A stretch of DNA of 64,000 nt from Reclinomonas americana ATCC 50394. Its lineage: Eukaryota; Jakobida; Jakobea; Jakobida. The translations under genes were made by a program, and so were the position numbers. The notes under the pieces are model-generated. The model saw nothing but the letters and a program-made list of their open reading frames with translations. It did not search any database and was not told where the DNA came from. The stretch lies in assembly GCA_048213135.1 (NCBI GenBank), contig PS015010.1:1922001-1986000 (forward strand), written 5' to 3'. Below, in pieces: positions 17,036-26,103 of this stretch (position 1 is the first letter of the stretch; each line of letters begins with the position of its first letter).

Positions 17036-20000
17036 ATGCTCCTGCGTTCACTTATCCTGGTTTGTCTTTCTGTAACATCATTTATTGGCAGTTATGGCCA
17101 GACAGCCATACAGACTTCCTTTGAAACCGCACAGGGATATACCACCGGTAATCTTCATAACCAGAACGGCTGGACGCTGACAACCGGTACGGCAGCAGTG
17201 AGTACAGCTAAGGTCCATACCGGCACACAATCCATTAACCTGTCAGCCAGCGGAACAGCCCTGCTGCTGAACCATATAGCTTACAGTGGTACTGTGCCTG
17301 GCATCACGGGGGAAGTATATGCCGACTTTTGGGTGAACCCCTCCAGCTTTACCACCAAAGGCATATCCATCAATGGGTATGACCTGTATGGAGGAAGTGC
17401 CAAACGCATTTTTGTTATTGAATTTGGAACAGATAATAATATCAAAGCCTACAACGGTTCTTCGGCTGTTAATGTAACACCCTACACCTTTAACCAGTGG
17501 GTTCGTATTTCCATTAAGATGGACTTTGCAACAGAAAAATATAAGGTAGCCGTGAATGGCAATGTGTTTGCCACGGAGATGGCTTTCCGCGAAACCTATA
17601 CGCCTACTGCCAGCGGTACCCGCCAGGCCGGTATTAAAGAATTTCACTCACTCCGCTTTAATCACAGCAATGATACGCAGATGGCAACAACAGATGCCGC
17701 TTTCGATGACATCTATGTAGGTACTGCAGCCATACCGGATGTCGTATTTGGCGCTTCCTCCAATATACGCACCATCACGGTTACACAACCGCAGTATGGC
17801 AGCATCGCGTTATCGCCAGGCGCTCCTTATACCGTGGGACAAACCGTAACCGCTACCCTTACCCTGCCGCAGGGATATATGAACAATGGCTGGACAGGCG
17901 ATCTTTCAGGTACCGAACTGGTGAAAGTATTCACAGTGAATAACAATATGACCATTGGGGCCAGCACCGGCATCGACATCAGTAACCCGCCTCCCCAGCA
18001 CCTGGTCAGCGTTACACAGCCTGCCAACGGAAGCATTACCCTGTCCCCCGCCTCCGCCGATGGTATGTACTACCAGGAAACGCAGGTAACCGCAACCGTT
18101 AGTTTTGAAGCCTGTTACCAGTTCAACGGCTGGACAGGTTCCCTCTCTGGTACGCAGCTTACCAAAACCTTTACCATACAGGGGCCGATGACAATTGGCG
18201 CCGACATCAGCTTCAACAATACACCCGCCACCAAACGCAGCGTAACAACTGTTACTGAATTTAAGAACGCGCTGGCCGCTATGAACCCCGGAGATACTGT
18301 TGAAGTGGAAAACGGGACTTATAACCTCAGCAGCCTCAGCATTACACGGTCGGGCTGTGCCGCAAGGCCGATCGTGATCATGGCTAAAAATAAAGGGCAG
18401 GCTATCCTGAATGGCGCTACCGCGCTGGTTTTGAAAAATCTGAAATACACTACCCTGAAAGGATTCGCCTTCCAGAGCAGCAGCATCGGCACAGGCATCA
18501 AACTGGAAAATTGCAGTAAAGTACGTATCACAGAGAATAGTTTCGCCATCACGGAGACCAGTTCCTGCACCTGGGTATATATCGGCGATACATTTGGCAG
18601 CACCGACCCGCTGAAGAGTGGTTACAACCGTGTTGACCACAATACTTTTGACGGCAAGACACAAGCGGGCAACTACATCCGCATGGATGGTAATATCGAC
18701 CAGCAGAGCCGCTATGACACCATTGACCACAATCATTTTAAAAACAATGGTCCCAGGGCCGATAATGAAAAAGAGAGTATACGCGTTGGTGTGAGTACCC
18801 TGTCAAAAAGCAGTGGTTTTACCATTATCGAGTACAACCTGTTTGAAGACTGCGACGGCGACCCCGAGATCGTGTCCATCAAATCCTGCGACAATATCGT
18901 TCGTTACAATACGTTTGTACGTTGCCTTGGTACACTCTGTCTGCGCCAGGGTTTCCGCAGCGTAGTAGAAGGAAACTACTTCTTCGGAGATAATAAGACG
19001 GCCGTATTCAATGGCGGCACCATCGGGTGTGGCGGTGTACGTGTGTATGCGAAAGATCATAAGATCATCAATAACTATTTCCAGGGATTGACCGGCGCCA
19101 AATGGGACGCGGCCATTACCATTACCAATGGCGATGTGAACAACAACTCCGCCAGCCTCGCGGATCACTACCTGCCCGAGAACCTCGTAGTAGCTTTCAA
19201 TACGATGGTCAACAACAAATCCAATATCGAGATCGGGTTTGACAACAACGGCAATTATCCTTTATACCCGATCAACTGCCTTATTACAAACAATATTGTA
19301 TCAGAGAATACCACGCCCATCATTAAATCTTACAGCAGTTCCGCGCTGGCCGGCGTTGCATTCGCCAATAATATCATGTACCCCACTGGTACTTCATCGC
19401 TGGGTATCACCGCCAGCAGCAGTCAGGTTACCATTGCTGATCCTAAACTGGTGCAACCGTCCTGTATAGCACCTGCGGATTGCGCCGGCAGTAATGCTTA
19501 CCGCGTATTACGCCTGAGCGCTGCCAGCCCGGCCGTCAACAATTCCACCGGCAGTTATGCCGACGTAGTGCTTGACAATGAAAAACAGGTGCGCAGCGGT
19601 ATTAAAGACATAGGTGCAGATGAGTTCATTCCCGGGTCACCTGTTGTGGTAAACTACACCGCTATGGATGCCACTCATGTTGGACCCAATGCCATCGACC
19701 AGGAATACAGCTACCTGCTGTCGGGCGCACTGGCAGTACAATGGCTGCAATTCAGTGCCGTACTCAAACAAGGCGCTTCACACCTGCAATGGAAAGTAAA
19801 CGAAGACGATAAAACAAAAGAATATGTAATTGAATGGTCGGCAGATGGCATACAATTTTCCGCCCTGGGTATGGTGACTGCGGGTGGTATCTCCGGCACG
19901 GCACGATCATACGAATATATACATGCCCGGCCTGTTACCGGTAAAAATTATTACCGCGTCAGGTCGGCAGACAGGAATGGCGCCAGCAGTCTCTCTTCCA

Positions 20001-20272
20001 TAGTTGTGGTGGATGTACAGAACGGCATCACCGTGAGTGCTTATCCTAACCCCGCGAAAGAAAGCATCGTTGTGAAGTTTTTCGGGTTACCGGCAGCAGG
20101 CGCCAGCATCAGGCTCATCAACAGCCAGGGCCTGGTGGTAAAGACCATACACAATTTATCCGCCGGTTCCGTTGCCATCCCGATAACAGACCTTTCCGCA
20201 GGTATCTACCAACTGGAGATATGGAGATCGGGGCAGAAAATATTCAGCCAACGTCAGTTGATCACACATTAA
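17036..20272 (+). CDS. Secreted multidomain PL6 lyase with a T9SS sorting domain
   Basis: The 1078-residue protein has, in order: a signal peptide (1-22); a jelly-roll-like domain (about 25-240, ETAQGYTTGNL... NQNGWTL); two InlB/'bacterial repeat' modules (about 245-315 and 322-395), each with TQP-x-G-SI-x-LSP and a NGWTG core; a PL6 beta-helix (about 400-860) with EIVSIKSC and LRQGFR; a fibronectin-like segment; and a type A T9SS sorting domain from about residue 1000 (SAYPNPAKES... GIYQLEIW). It should be exported by type IX secretion and cut a uronate polymer at the surface or outside. It resembles the lyase at 910-3192 in the catalytic core but is not in that operon, suggesting split extracellular and periplasmic lyases. 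The gene 28 nt downstream is probably co-transcribed. Confidence 0.88.
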   Translation: MLLRSLILVCLSVTSFIGSYGQTAIQTSFETAQGYTTGNLHNQNGWTLTTGTAAVSTAKVHTGTQSINLSASGTALLLNHIAYSGTVPGITGEVYADFWVNPSSFTTKGISINGYDLYGGSAKRIFVIEFGTDNNIKAYNGSSAVNVTPYTFNQWVRISIKMDFATEKYKVAVNGNVFATEMAFRETYTPTASGTRQAGIKEFHSLRFNHSNDTQMATTDAAFDDIYVGTAAIPDVVFGASSNIRTITVTQPQYGSIALSPGAPYTVGQTVTATLTLPQGYMNNGWTGDLSGTELVKVFTVNNNMTIGASTGIDISNPPPQHLVSVTQPANGSITLSPASADGMYYQETQVTATVSFEACYQFNGWTGSLSGTQLTKTFTIQGPMTIGADISFNNTPATKRSVTTVTEFKNALAAMNPGDTVEVENGTYNLSSLSITRSGCAARPIVIMAKNKGQAILNGATALVLKNLKYTTLKGFAFQSSSIGTGIKLENCSKVRITENSFAITETSSCTWVYIGDTFGSTDPLKSGYNRVDHNTFDGKTQAGNYIRMDGNIDQQSRYDTIDHNHFKNNGPRADNEKESIRVGVSTLSKSSGFTIIEYNLFEDCDGDPEIVSIKSCDNIVRYNTFVRCLGTLCLRQGFRSVVEGNYFFGDNKTAVFNGGTIGCGGVRVYAKDHKIINNYFQGLTGAKWDAAITITNGDVNNNSASLADHYLPENLVVAFNTMVNNKSNIEIGFDNNGNYPLYPINCLITNNIVSENTTPIIKSYSSSALAGVAFANNIMYPTGTSSLGITASSSQVTIADPKLVQPSCIAPADCAGSNAYRVLRLSAASPAVNNSTGSYADVVLDNEKQVRSGIKDIGADEFIPGSPVVVNYTAMDATHVGPNAIDQEYSYLLSGALAVQWLQFSAVLKQGASHLQWKVNEDDKTKEYVIEWSADGIQFSALGMVTAGGISGTARSYEYIHARPVTGKNYYRVRSADRNGASSLSSIVVVDVQNGITVSAYPNPAKESIVVKFFGLPAAGASIRLINSQGLVVKTIHNLSAGSVAIPITDLSAGIYQLEIWRSGQKIFSQRQLITH

Positions 20273-20300
20273 TACCAATACAGTTATCAAAACATCCAGC

Positions 20301-23012
20301 ATGAGAACGATTGTCATCTTTTTGATTGCCTGCTTTTTAACAACAGCAGGTCGTGCGCAGATCACTTACTATTGGGTAGGTGGCACCGCTGCAGCCAGTA
20401 ATTTCACCACAAACAGCAACTGGAATACCGTGAAAGGGAGCAATTCCGCTGCAACACAACGCACCGCTGCGGCGAATACCGATATCCTGGTCTTTGACGG
20501 GTCGGATTATGGAGGCGGCGTCACCACGGGTACTGCCACCGCCAACATCACTTCCACTACCTGTGGCCAGTTGCGTTTACAGAACGCTGCCAATGTCAAC
20601 ATCCAGCGTAACGGAACCGGCAGCGGCACGCTTACCATTGCAGGTGGTACCGGCGATGATCTTAGTGTAACCGTTACCGATAGTCTTACATTATCCAGTA
20701 ACGATCCTGCCGGTTCGGCCATCATTCTTATCCAGTCGGGCAATACAGGCAATATTGCCGGTAAGGTGAACATCACAAATGGCGGGTGCCGTATCGGGTG
20801 TATGACGGCTGCGGGTGTACAGGTAGAGTATGGCGCCATCGTGTATACCAATGTAACCGCATCGGGGGCATATCCTTTCGGAGGATCCGCGGCACAGGCG
20901 GCTGACAAAGCCATTACCTTCAAATCCGGTTCCACAGCGATCCTCAAAGGAGGTAACAGCCTGTTTGGTAACACCAGCACTTTCAACCCGGTGGTATTCC
21001 AGACCGGCAGCACCGCGGTTTTTGAAGCCGCCAACCCGGTGGGCATGTTCAACAACCGCACTTATGCCAATGTGATTGTCCGCCCTTTGTCAAGCGCACC
21101 GGCTACGCCTGTTACCGTTACGGTTGACGGCACTTTCTACAATATAGATACACTGACCATCGCTCCGCTGGCCACTTTCAACCTGCGTGCTTCCGGCACT
21201 TCACCGGTTGCAGGCGATATCATCAATAACGGTACTTTCGGATCGGCTACGCCTATTCTCACGTCTAACCTGGTAATGGATGGTATTGTTCCCCAGCAGA
21301 TCAAAGGATCGGGCACCTTCACCGACCTGGGTGGGCTTTCCGTCGCAACAGGCGCCAGTGTTACATTGCAGCATTCACTTGTTCTTAATGGCTCCACTAC
21401 TTCATCAGTTACAGGCGCACTCAACCTGCAACAGTATACACTTACCGGCAGCGCCAATTTCCAGTTTCGCGGCGCAGCGGTTACTACCTATACGGCCAAT
21501 ACCATTGCAGGCGATTACAGCGTTACCAGCGTATCGAACGTAAGCGGTATCGCCATTGGATTGCTGGTAACCGGACCTGGCATCGCTGCTGATACTTATA
21601 TCATCGGCACCAATACAGCCGGGATGAGTTACACACTCTCCAAACCAGCCACAGCAACCGCTACAGGCGTAACCTTAACTTCCACCGGTAATCCCGCTAC
21701 CTGCGAGATCGCCAACAGTGGTGGTGTTGACGCGTCTGTTGCCACTACCGGCTCCACCCGCAGTTTCGGGTCTACCACCAACTATATTTTCAACAGCGCC
21801 ACCACAACGCCCTTCAGCGACATTTCAAATCCCAATTCCTCGGCGGGTTGCCGCAACGTTACCGTTAACGCGGCTGTTACCACCAACAGGCTGATCACTG
21901 TAGCCGGCGCCCTTACACTCAACAATAATAAACTTACTGTAAGGGCTACCGACACGGTACGCATCCTCACTTCAGGAAGTATTGGCGGCACCATCAACAG
22001 CAACAGCTACATTGTTACCGAAGAACTGGGACATGACCTGGGCATGGTGAGAATAGATACATTCAGCGCTCCAATTACCTTCCCGGTTGGCACGCCGTCT
22101 TATTACATGCCTGTGCTGGTAAGCCCTTTGACAGCTTCCACTTTCGCGGTAGGCGTATACCAGGGTGTTACTGAAGATGGCAGCCCGGATGGAACCCCAT
22201 TCAGCGCGGCGAAAAAGATGTCGGTCGTAGATGCGACCTGGTATATCAACAGGCTGACCAGCAATACGGATCTCGCTACCATTAACGTCAGCTGGCCGCA
22301 GGTATTGGAGGGCTCCGATTTTACGGCTTATCCTGATGCCAACGTAGGCATATCGCGGTATAATGGCAGCGCATGGACCGTGACCGGCGGTGTAGGTGAC
22401 AACACGAATAATAATGCCAGTGCGGATTTCAGCAATTTCTCTCCCTTTGGCGTGGGTAAGGCCGGAAGCGTGTTACCTGTTCAGTTGGTGGCCTTCGACG
22501 CCACAGCACAAAACCAGTCGGTTGTACTGAGCTGGGAGATCAGCGATGAAAGCGGGATCAGCAGGTATATTCCTGAAAAATCCGCAGACGGACGCAACTT
22601 CACCCCGGTAACAGAACTAACGGCTTCCAATAAACGAAATTATACATTTACCGATACCTATCCCCTGGCAGGCATCTCCTATTACCGGTTAAAGATAGCC
22701 GGAACGGGCAACTACACTTATTCACAGGTGGTAAAGGTGGGCAGTTCCACCAGTGCGCCCGGAATAAAGATCACACCGAATATCATTACAGGCCGCGAAA
22801 TTGTGGTAAGGATGAACAAATGGGAAAAAGGACCAGTCGCCTTCCGCGTGATCAACAATGCAGGACAGGTAGTTAGTTCGCAAGCGTTTACCTACGACGG
22901 TTACAGTGGCCTGGCCAGGCTTGCCTTACCGGCAGGACTTGCCCCCGGACTATACCGGTTACAGTTCACTGGAACGTCAAACCAGGCGCAGGGAAATTTC
23001 GTAATTCAATAA
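20301..23012 (+). CDS. Large secreted T9SS protein, beta-rich, adhesin-like
   Basis: The 903-residue protein has a signal peptide (MRTIVIFLIACFLTTAGRAQ), then long Thr/Ser/Gly/Asn-rich beta-repeat sequence similar to parallel-beta surface proteins (about 20-700). The PVQLVAFDA transition and WEISDESGISRYIPEKSADG mark the fibronectin-like linker common before T9SS tails (near residue 726). A type A sorting domain ends the protein (about 820-903, ending GLYRLQFTGTSNQAQGNFVIQ). No catalytic motif is visible. It follows the PL6 gene by 28 nt and may bind the same polymer or the cell surface; that role is inferred. Confidence 0.75.
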   Translation: MRTIVIFLIACFLTTAGRAQITYYWVGGTAAASNFTTNSNWNTVKGSNSAATQRTAAANTDILVFDGSDYGGGVTTGTATANITSTTCGQLRLQNAANVNIQRNGTGSGTLTIAGGTGDDLSVTVTDSLTLSSNDPAGSAIILIQSGNTGNIAGKVNITNGGCRIGCMTAAGVQVEYGAIVYTNVTASGAYPFGGSAAQAADKAITFKSGSTAILKGGNSLFGNTSTFNPVVFQTGSTAVFEAANPVGMFNNRTYANVIVRPLSSAPATPVTVTVDGTFYNIDTLTIAPLATFNLRASGTSPVAGDIINNGTFGSATPILTSNLVMDGIVPQQIKGSGTFTDLGGLSVATGASVTLQHSLVLNGSTTSSVTGALNLQQYTLTGSANFQFRGAAVTTYTANTIAGDYSVTSVSNVSGIAIGLLVTGPGIAADTYIIGTNTAGMSYTLSKPATATATGVTLTSTGNPATCEIANSGGVDASVATTGSTRSFGSTTNYIFNSATTTPFSDISNPNSSAGCRNVTVNAAVTTNRLITVAGALTLNNNKLTVRATDTVRILTSGSIGGTINSNSYIVTEELGHDLGMVRIDTFSAPITFPVGTPSYYMPVLVSPLTASTFAVGVYQGVTEDGSPDGTPFSAAKKMSVVDATWYINRLTSNTDLATINVSWPQVLEGSDFTAYPDANVGISRYNGSAWTVTGGVGDNTNNNASADFSNFSPFGVGKAGSVLPVQLVAFDATAQNQSVVLSWEISDESGISRYIPEKSADGRNFTPVTELTASNKRNYTFTDTYPLAGISYYRLKIAGTGNYTYSQVVKVGSSTSAPGIKITPNIITGREIVVRMNKWEKGPVAFRVINNAGQVVSSQAFTYDGYSGLARLALPAGLAPGLYRLQFTGTSNQAQGNFVIQ

Positions 23013-23068
23013 TCAAAGCGGTACGGTTATTGTTTTGTAATACAAGGATTCGGATTTTATCATGTGCG

Positions 23069-23098
23069 AACGCCCGGGCATATTGCCGGGCGTTTTTT
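23069..23098 (+). terminator. Intrinsic terminator after the T9SS gene pair
   Basis: A GC-rich stem (AACGCCCGG with CCGGGCGTT) followed by six T lies 56 nt after the stop. On the opposite strand the same hairpin sits at the end of the eCIS run but lacks a U-tract there. Confidence 0.88.
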
Positions 23099-23120
23099 CT
23101 ATTTATCAGGAAGGGGCATC

Positions 23121-24563
23121 TTAACCCAGGAAAGGCTTACCTTCTTTACTCAGTTCCCGCTTGATTCCCTGGAGTACATCGTACAGGTAGATCACCAGGC
23201 CATCGTCTTCTTCCGCAACAAGTATTTCCTTTGTACCGTTACTACCGGCGTGGCCGTTGCTGCTCATGGTTACCGGGTGCTGTTTTGTTCTGCGTCCCAC
23301 AGCTTTCAAACAGGCATAGTGCACCGCATTAATAATATTGCCGCCGGCCAGTTCATATCCTTTTACCAGGTCAGGAATATCGGCATATTCCCGTTCGGGT
23401 ATTTTGTTGTGATCACGGGGAGGCAGGTTCTTTTCCCATACAGCTTTTTGCGGGAATGAACTTTTCCAGATCATTGCTCTTTCGGCGGCGTCGGGGAACG
23501 GGAATTTGAGGATGGCATTGAACCGTCGCATGAAAGCATCATCAATATTGTTCTTCATATTCGTGGCCAGGATGATAAGGCCATTATAATTTTCGATACG
23601 CTGCAACAGGTACGACACTTCCTGGTTAGCATACTTATCATGCGCATCCCTTACATTGGTCCGTTTACCAAACAGCGCATCCGCCTCATCGAAAAACAAT
23701 ATCCATCCTTTATCTTCCGCTCTTGCAAAAAGCAATTCCAGGTTTTTCTCCGTTTCACCGATGTATTTCGATACGATCATCGACAAGTCGACTTTGTATA
23801 CATCCCTGCCGATTTCATTGCCCAGTAACCCGGCAGTGAGGGTTTTACCCGTACCCGGTGGACCATGAAACAGCGCCCGGAAGCCTTTTTTCAGCCTGTC
23901 CTGCATTCCCCATTTACTCATTAACTCCTCATTGTAATGCAGCCAGCTGGCGATCTCTCCTATCTGTTTCTGTAACTCGTCATTGATCACCAATGCATCC
24001 CATCCTCTTTTTTCCACGATATGCTGTGCAGGAAAATTGATACTGAAATGCGGAGGCGTTGGTTTTCCCAGCGTGAACGTATCTATATAATCCTGTGACA
24101 GAATAACACGTCCGCTCATGGCAGGTTCTCCTGCCGGTAATTCTTCCAGCCACGCGATCTTTTTCTGAGCAAACAAATGACGGGAACCAAACAGCTGCTG
24201 TATATCCATCCGCGATTCCAGTGTATTGCCGGAAAGCAGGAACAGTATGGTTTCACCCGTAGGCAGGAAGGTCCGGGAATTTTTCCCCCGCATGCCTCCC
24301 AGTTTGGGAAAATTGCCCGATTCCGGCAGGCGGAATTCAACTACCCTGTCAAACAGGTCGGGTTGCAAGTGCGGCACCAGGGCCACCAGCAGCAAAATGG
24401 CTTCATCTTTACTCAGTTGATGCTTAACGACAAAGTTTTTCAGTGGCAACGTCCACTCCTCCAGTTGCGGGATAACCGGCTCCGGCACCTGTTCTTCAGT
24501 AGGAAAATAATGCGACAGTTTATAGATGATCAATTCTTCGAGGTATTTGAATTCCCGGATCAT
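23121..24563 (-). CDS. eCIS AAA+ ATPase (Afp15/Pvc15-like)
   Basis: The 480-residue protein has an N-terminal helical domain (about 1-200) and one AAA+ module. Walker A is HGPPGTGKT near residue 235, Walker B is WILFFDEADALFGKR near residue 292, sensor 1 is ILATNMKNN and the arginine-finger segment is DDAFMRRFN. An AAA+ ATPase of this kind is a constant member of eCIS clusters (Afp15/Pvc15), thought to help assembly or payload loading. It is the last gene of the run, 38 nt after the small DUF4157 gene. The neighbours favour the eCIS role over a generic Cdc48-like ATPase. Confidence 0.88.
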   Translation of the reverse strand: MIREFKYLEELIIYKLSHYFPTEEQVPEPVIPQLEEWTLPLKNFVVKHQLSKDEAILLLVALVPHLQPDLFDRVVEFRLPESGNFPKLGGMRGKNSRTFLPTGETILFLLSGNTLESRMDIQQLFGSRHLFAQKKIAWLEELPAGEPAMSGRVILSQDYIDTFTLGKPTPPHFSINFPAQHIVEKRGWDALVINDELQKQIGEIASWLHYNEELMSKWGMQDRLKKGFRALFHGPPGTGKTLTAGLLGNEIGRDVYKVDLSMIVSKYIGETEKNLELLFARAEDKGWILFFDEADALFGKRTNVRDAHDKYANQEVSYLLQRIENYNGLIILATNMKNNIDDAFMRRFNAILKFPFPDAAERAMIWKSSFPQKAVWEKNLPPRDHNKIPEREYADIPDLVKGYELAGGNIINAVHYACLKAVGRRTKQHPVTMSSNGHAGSNGTKEILVAEEDDGLVIYLYDVLQGIKRELSKEGKPFLG

Positions 24564-24601
24564 GGTATCTTTTTTACTCGTTACAGAAATTATTTCGGCG
24601 C

Positions 24602-25291
24602 TTACTTATCATCGTTCTTCTTTTTCCCGGCGTGCCCCTGCTGCACCACATGTGTCAATTCATGCGCCAGCAGGTGTTTGCCCTCGCTGCTGCCGGGGTC
24701 ATATTTATGTTCATTGAAATACACATCACTGCCATGAGTAAATGCCTGTGCCGACAGTTCCTTGTTCATACTTACCGATTCCGCGTCGGTATGCACTTTC
24801 ACCTGGCTGAAGTCGGCATGAAAAGAATTCCCCATTTCGGCAAGTGTTGAAGAAGACAGCGATTCTCCTTTTCCCGAACTGTTCTGTATCCGGCTGCCCA
24901 GGGCCGGGGATGCCGTTTGACCACCACTGTCATTTTTCCGCTGCACTTCCGGCTTCTCCTGTATTTCCTTGTCGCGAAGCATACGGGCATCGTTGGTTCC
25001 CGCTTTTTCATCCTCTTTATCTGTAGCCAGCCTTTGAATACTGTTGTCTTCTTCTTTTTGCTGTATACCTGCAACACCCGACGCCTGGCTCACTACCTTA
25101 TCCGCCATCTGGTCGGCTTCTTTTTCATACGCGTCACCGGGCTGACCAATCTCCAGCTTGGTTTGGAAGAAGGCACCGTTCTCTTTCCTTGTTTCCTTAC
25201 TGAAAAAAGGCGAGCCCTGTTCTTCCTGCTCTTCCCGGTCGCTGTGCGCTTTACCCGGGTTCTGCGATTCGTAACTGCTGCTTCTCATCAT
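24602..25291 (-). CDS. DUF4157 protein, short form (229 aa)
   Basis: The DUF4157 core is at the C-terminus, with ADFSQVKVHTDAES, AFTHGSDVYFNEHKYDP and the metalloprotease-like HELTH in LLAHELTHVVQQG (near residue 212). The protein ends 14 residues later, so nothing follows the core. The N-terminus has F-F-S-K and F-F-Q-T-K motifs and an IGQPGDAYEKEADQMADKVV segment (near residues 48-67) shared with the 1171-residue protein. DUF4157 proteins are common in eCIS loci and often carry payload domains. This short one may be a carrier, a processing protease or an adaptor; the HExxH is seen, activity is not known. Confidence 0.82.
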   Translation of the reverse strand: MMRSSSYESQNPGKAHSDREEQEEQGSPFFSKETRKENGAFFQTKLEIGQPGDAYEKEADQMADKVVSQASGVAGIQQKEEDNSIQRLATDKEDEKAGTNDARMLRDKEIQEKPEVQRKNDSGGQTASPALGSRIQNSSGKGESLSSSTLAEMGNSFHADFSQVKVHTDAESVSMNKELSAQAFTHGSDVYFNEHKYDPGSSEGKHLLAHELTHVVQQGHAGKKKNDDK

Positions 25292-25320
25292 GTGTTCAGT
25301 TTTATGGTGGTCAATAATTT

Positions 25321-26094
25321 TTATTTAACGGTTTTTTCCACGAATTCCAATGCCAGGTTATAGTAGTCTTCTGCTCCGTGCGAATGTTTATCAAAGTTGA
25401 AGATATCGGTACCTGCTTCCTGCGCTTTGGCCAGTTGTATGTTGGAACGTATATGCGTGCGGAACACTTTATCACCAAAGGCAGTTTCCAGTTCCTGTGA
25501 TACATTCCTGTTCATGGTTCTGCGTTCGTCGTAGCGGGTAAGTACAAAACCAATAATGTCCAGTTTTTTATTGAGTTTACTTTTAATGTTATTGAAGTGC
25601 TGCATAAAACTCATCAGCCCTTTCATGGGCAGGAACTCGGCCTGCAGCGGCATGAGTACATAATCGCTGGCAACCAGCGCGTTCACCGTAAGCATACCTA
25701 CTGCGGGCGGGCAATCGATGAGGATATAATCATATTTTCCTTTCAGTGGTTCCAGCATCCAGGTCAGCATCTGTTCCCTGCCATACACACTTACCAGTTC
25801 CAGTTCGGCCCCTGCCAGTTCAATGGAGGAAGGCACAATAGCGAGACCGCTTGCTGTTGTTATTACCGCTTCGCGAAGATCCCCGCTTTCACCACTGATC
25901 TCTTTTTTCAATACCGAATACAGGTTCAATGCAGGTTCCTCGGCAATGCCCAGTGATTGCGACAGGTTGGCCTGCGGGTCGGCATCAACCAGCAAAACTG
26001 TCTTTCCCTGTTGTCGGAGAGCACCAGCCAGGTTAAGGGCTGTGGTGGTTTTACCCGAACCTCCTTTTTGTATGGCTATAGATACGACTGGCAT
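25321..26094 (-). CDS. ParA/Soj-family Walker ATPase in the eCIS run
   Basis: The 257-residue protein is a full-length ParA-type ATPase: a deviant Walker A with KGGSGKTT (residues 10-17, including the signature Lys), VDADPQANLSQSLG, DYILIDCPPAVGML and ALVASDYVLMPLQAEFLPM. No ParB-like partner is adjacent, nor is there an origin. It is 29 nt before the DUF4157 gene and 9 nt after the haloperoxidase-like gene. ParA-like ATPases position large cargo such as chemosomes on the nucleoid; positioning of the injection particle is a plausible inference. Confidence 0.88.
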   Translation of the reverse strand: MPVVSIAIQKGGSGKTTTALNLAGALRQQGKTVLLVDADPQANLSQSLGIAEEPALNLYSVLKKEISGESGDLREAVITTASGLAIVPSSIELAGAELELVSVYGREQMLTWMLEPLKGKYDYILIDCPPAVGMLTVNALVASDYVLMPLQAEFLPMKGLMSFMQHFNNIKSKLNKKLDIIGFVLTRYDERRTMNRNVSQELETAFGDKVFRTHIRSNIQLAKAQEAGTDIFNFDKHSHGAEDYYNLALEFVEKTVK

Positions 26095-26103
26095 AAGCGG
26101 TGA

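Noticed and set aside
23069-23098. Bidirectional terminator for the eCIS run
   Set aside because: On the minus strand the hairpin is followed by GC-mixed sequence, not a U-tract, so only plus-strand termination is supported.
25321-26094. Plasmid partition locus or origin
   Set aside because: Only ParA is present; no ParB, iterons, Rep protein or parS-like repeats were seen nearby.
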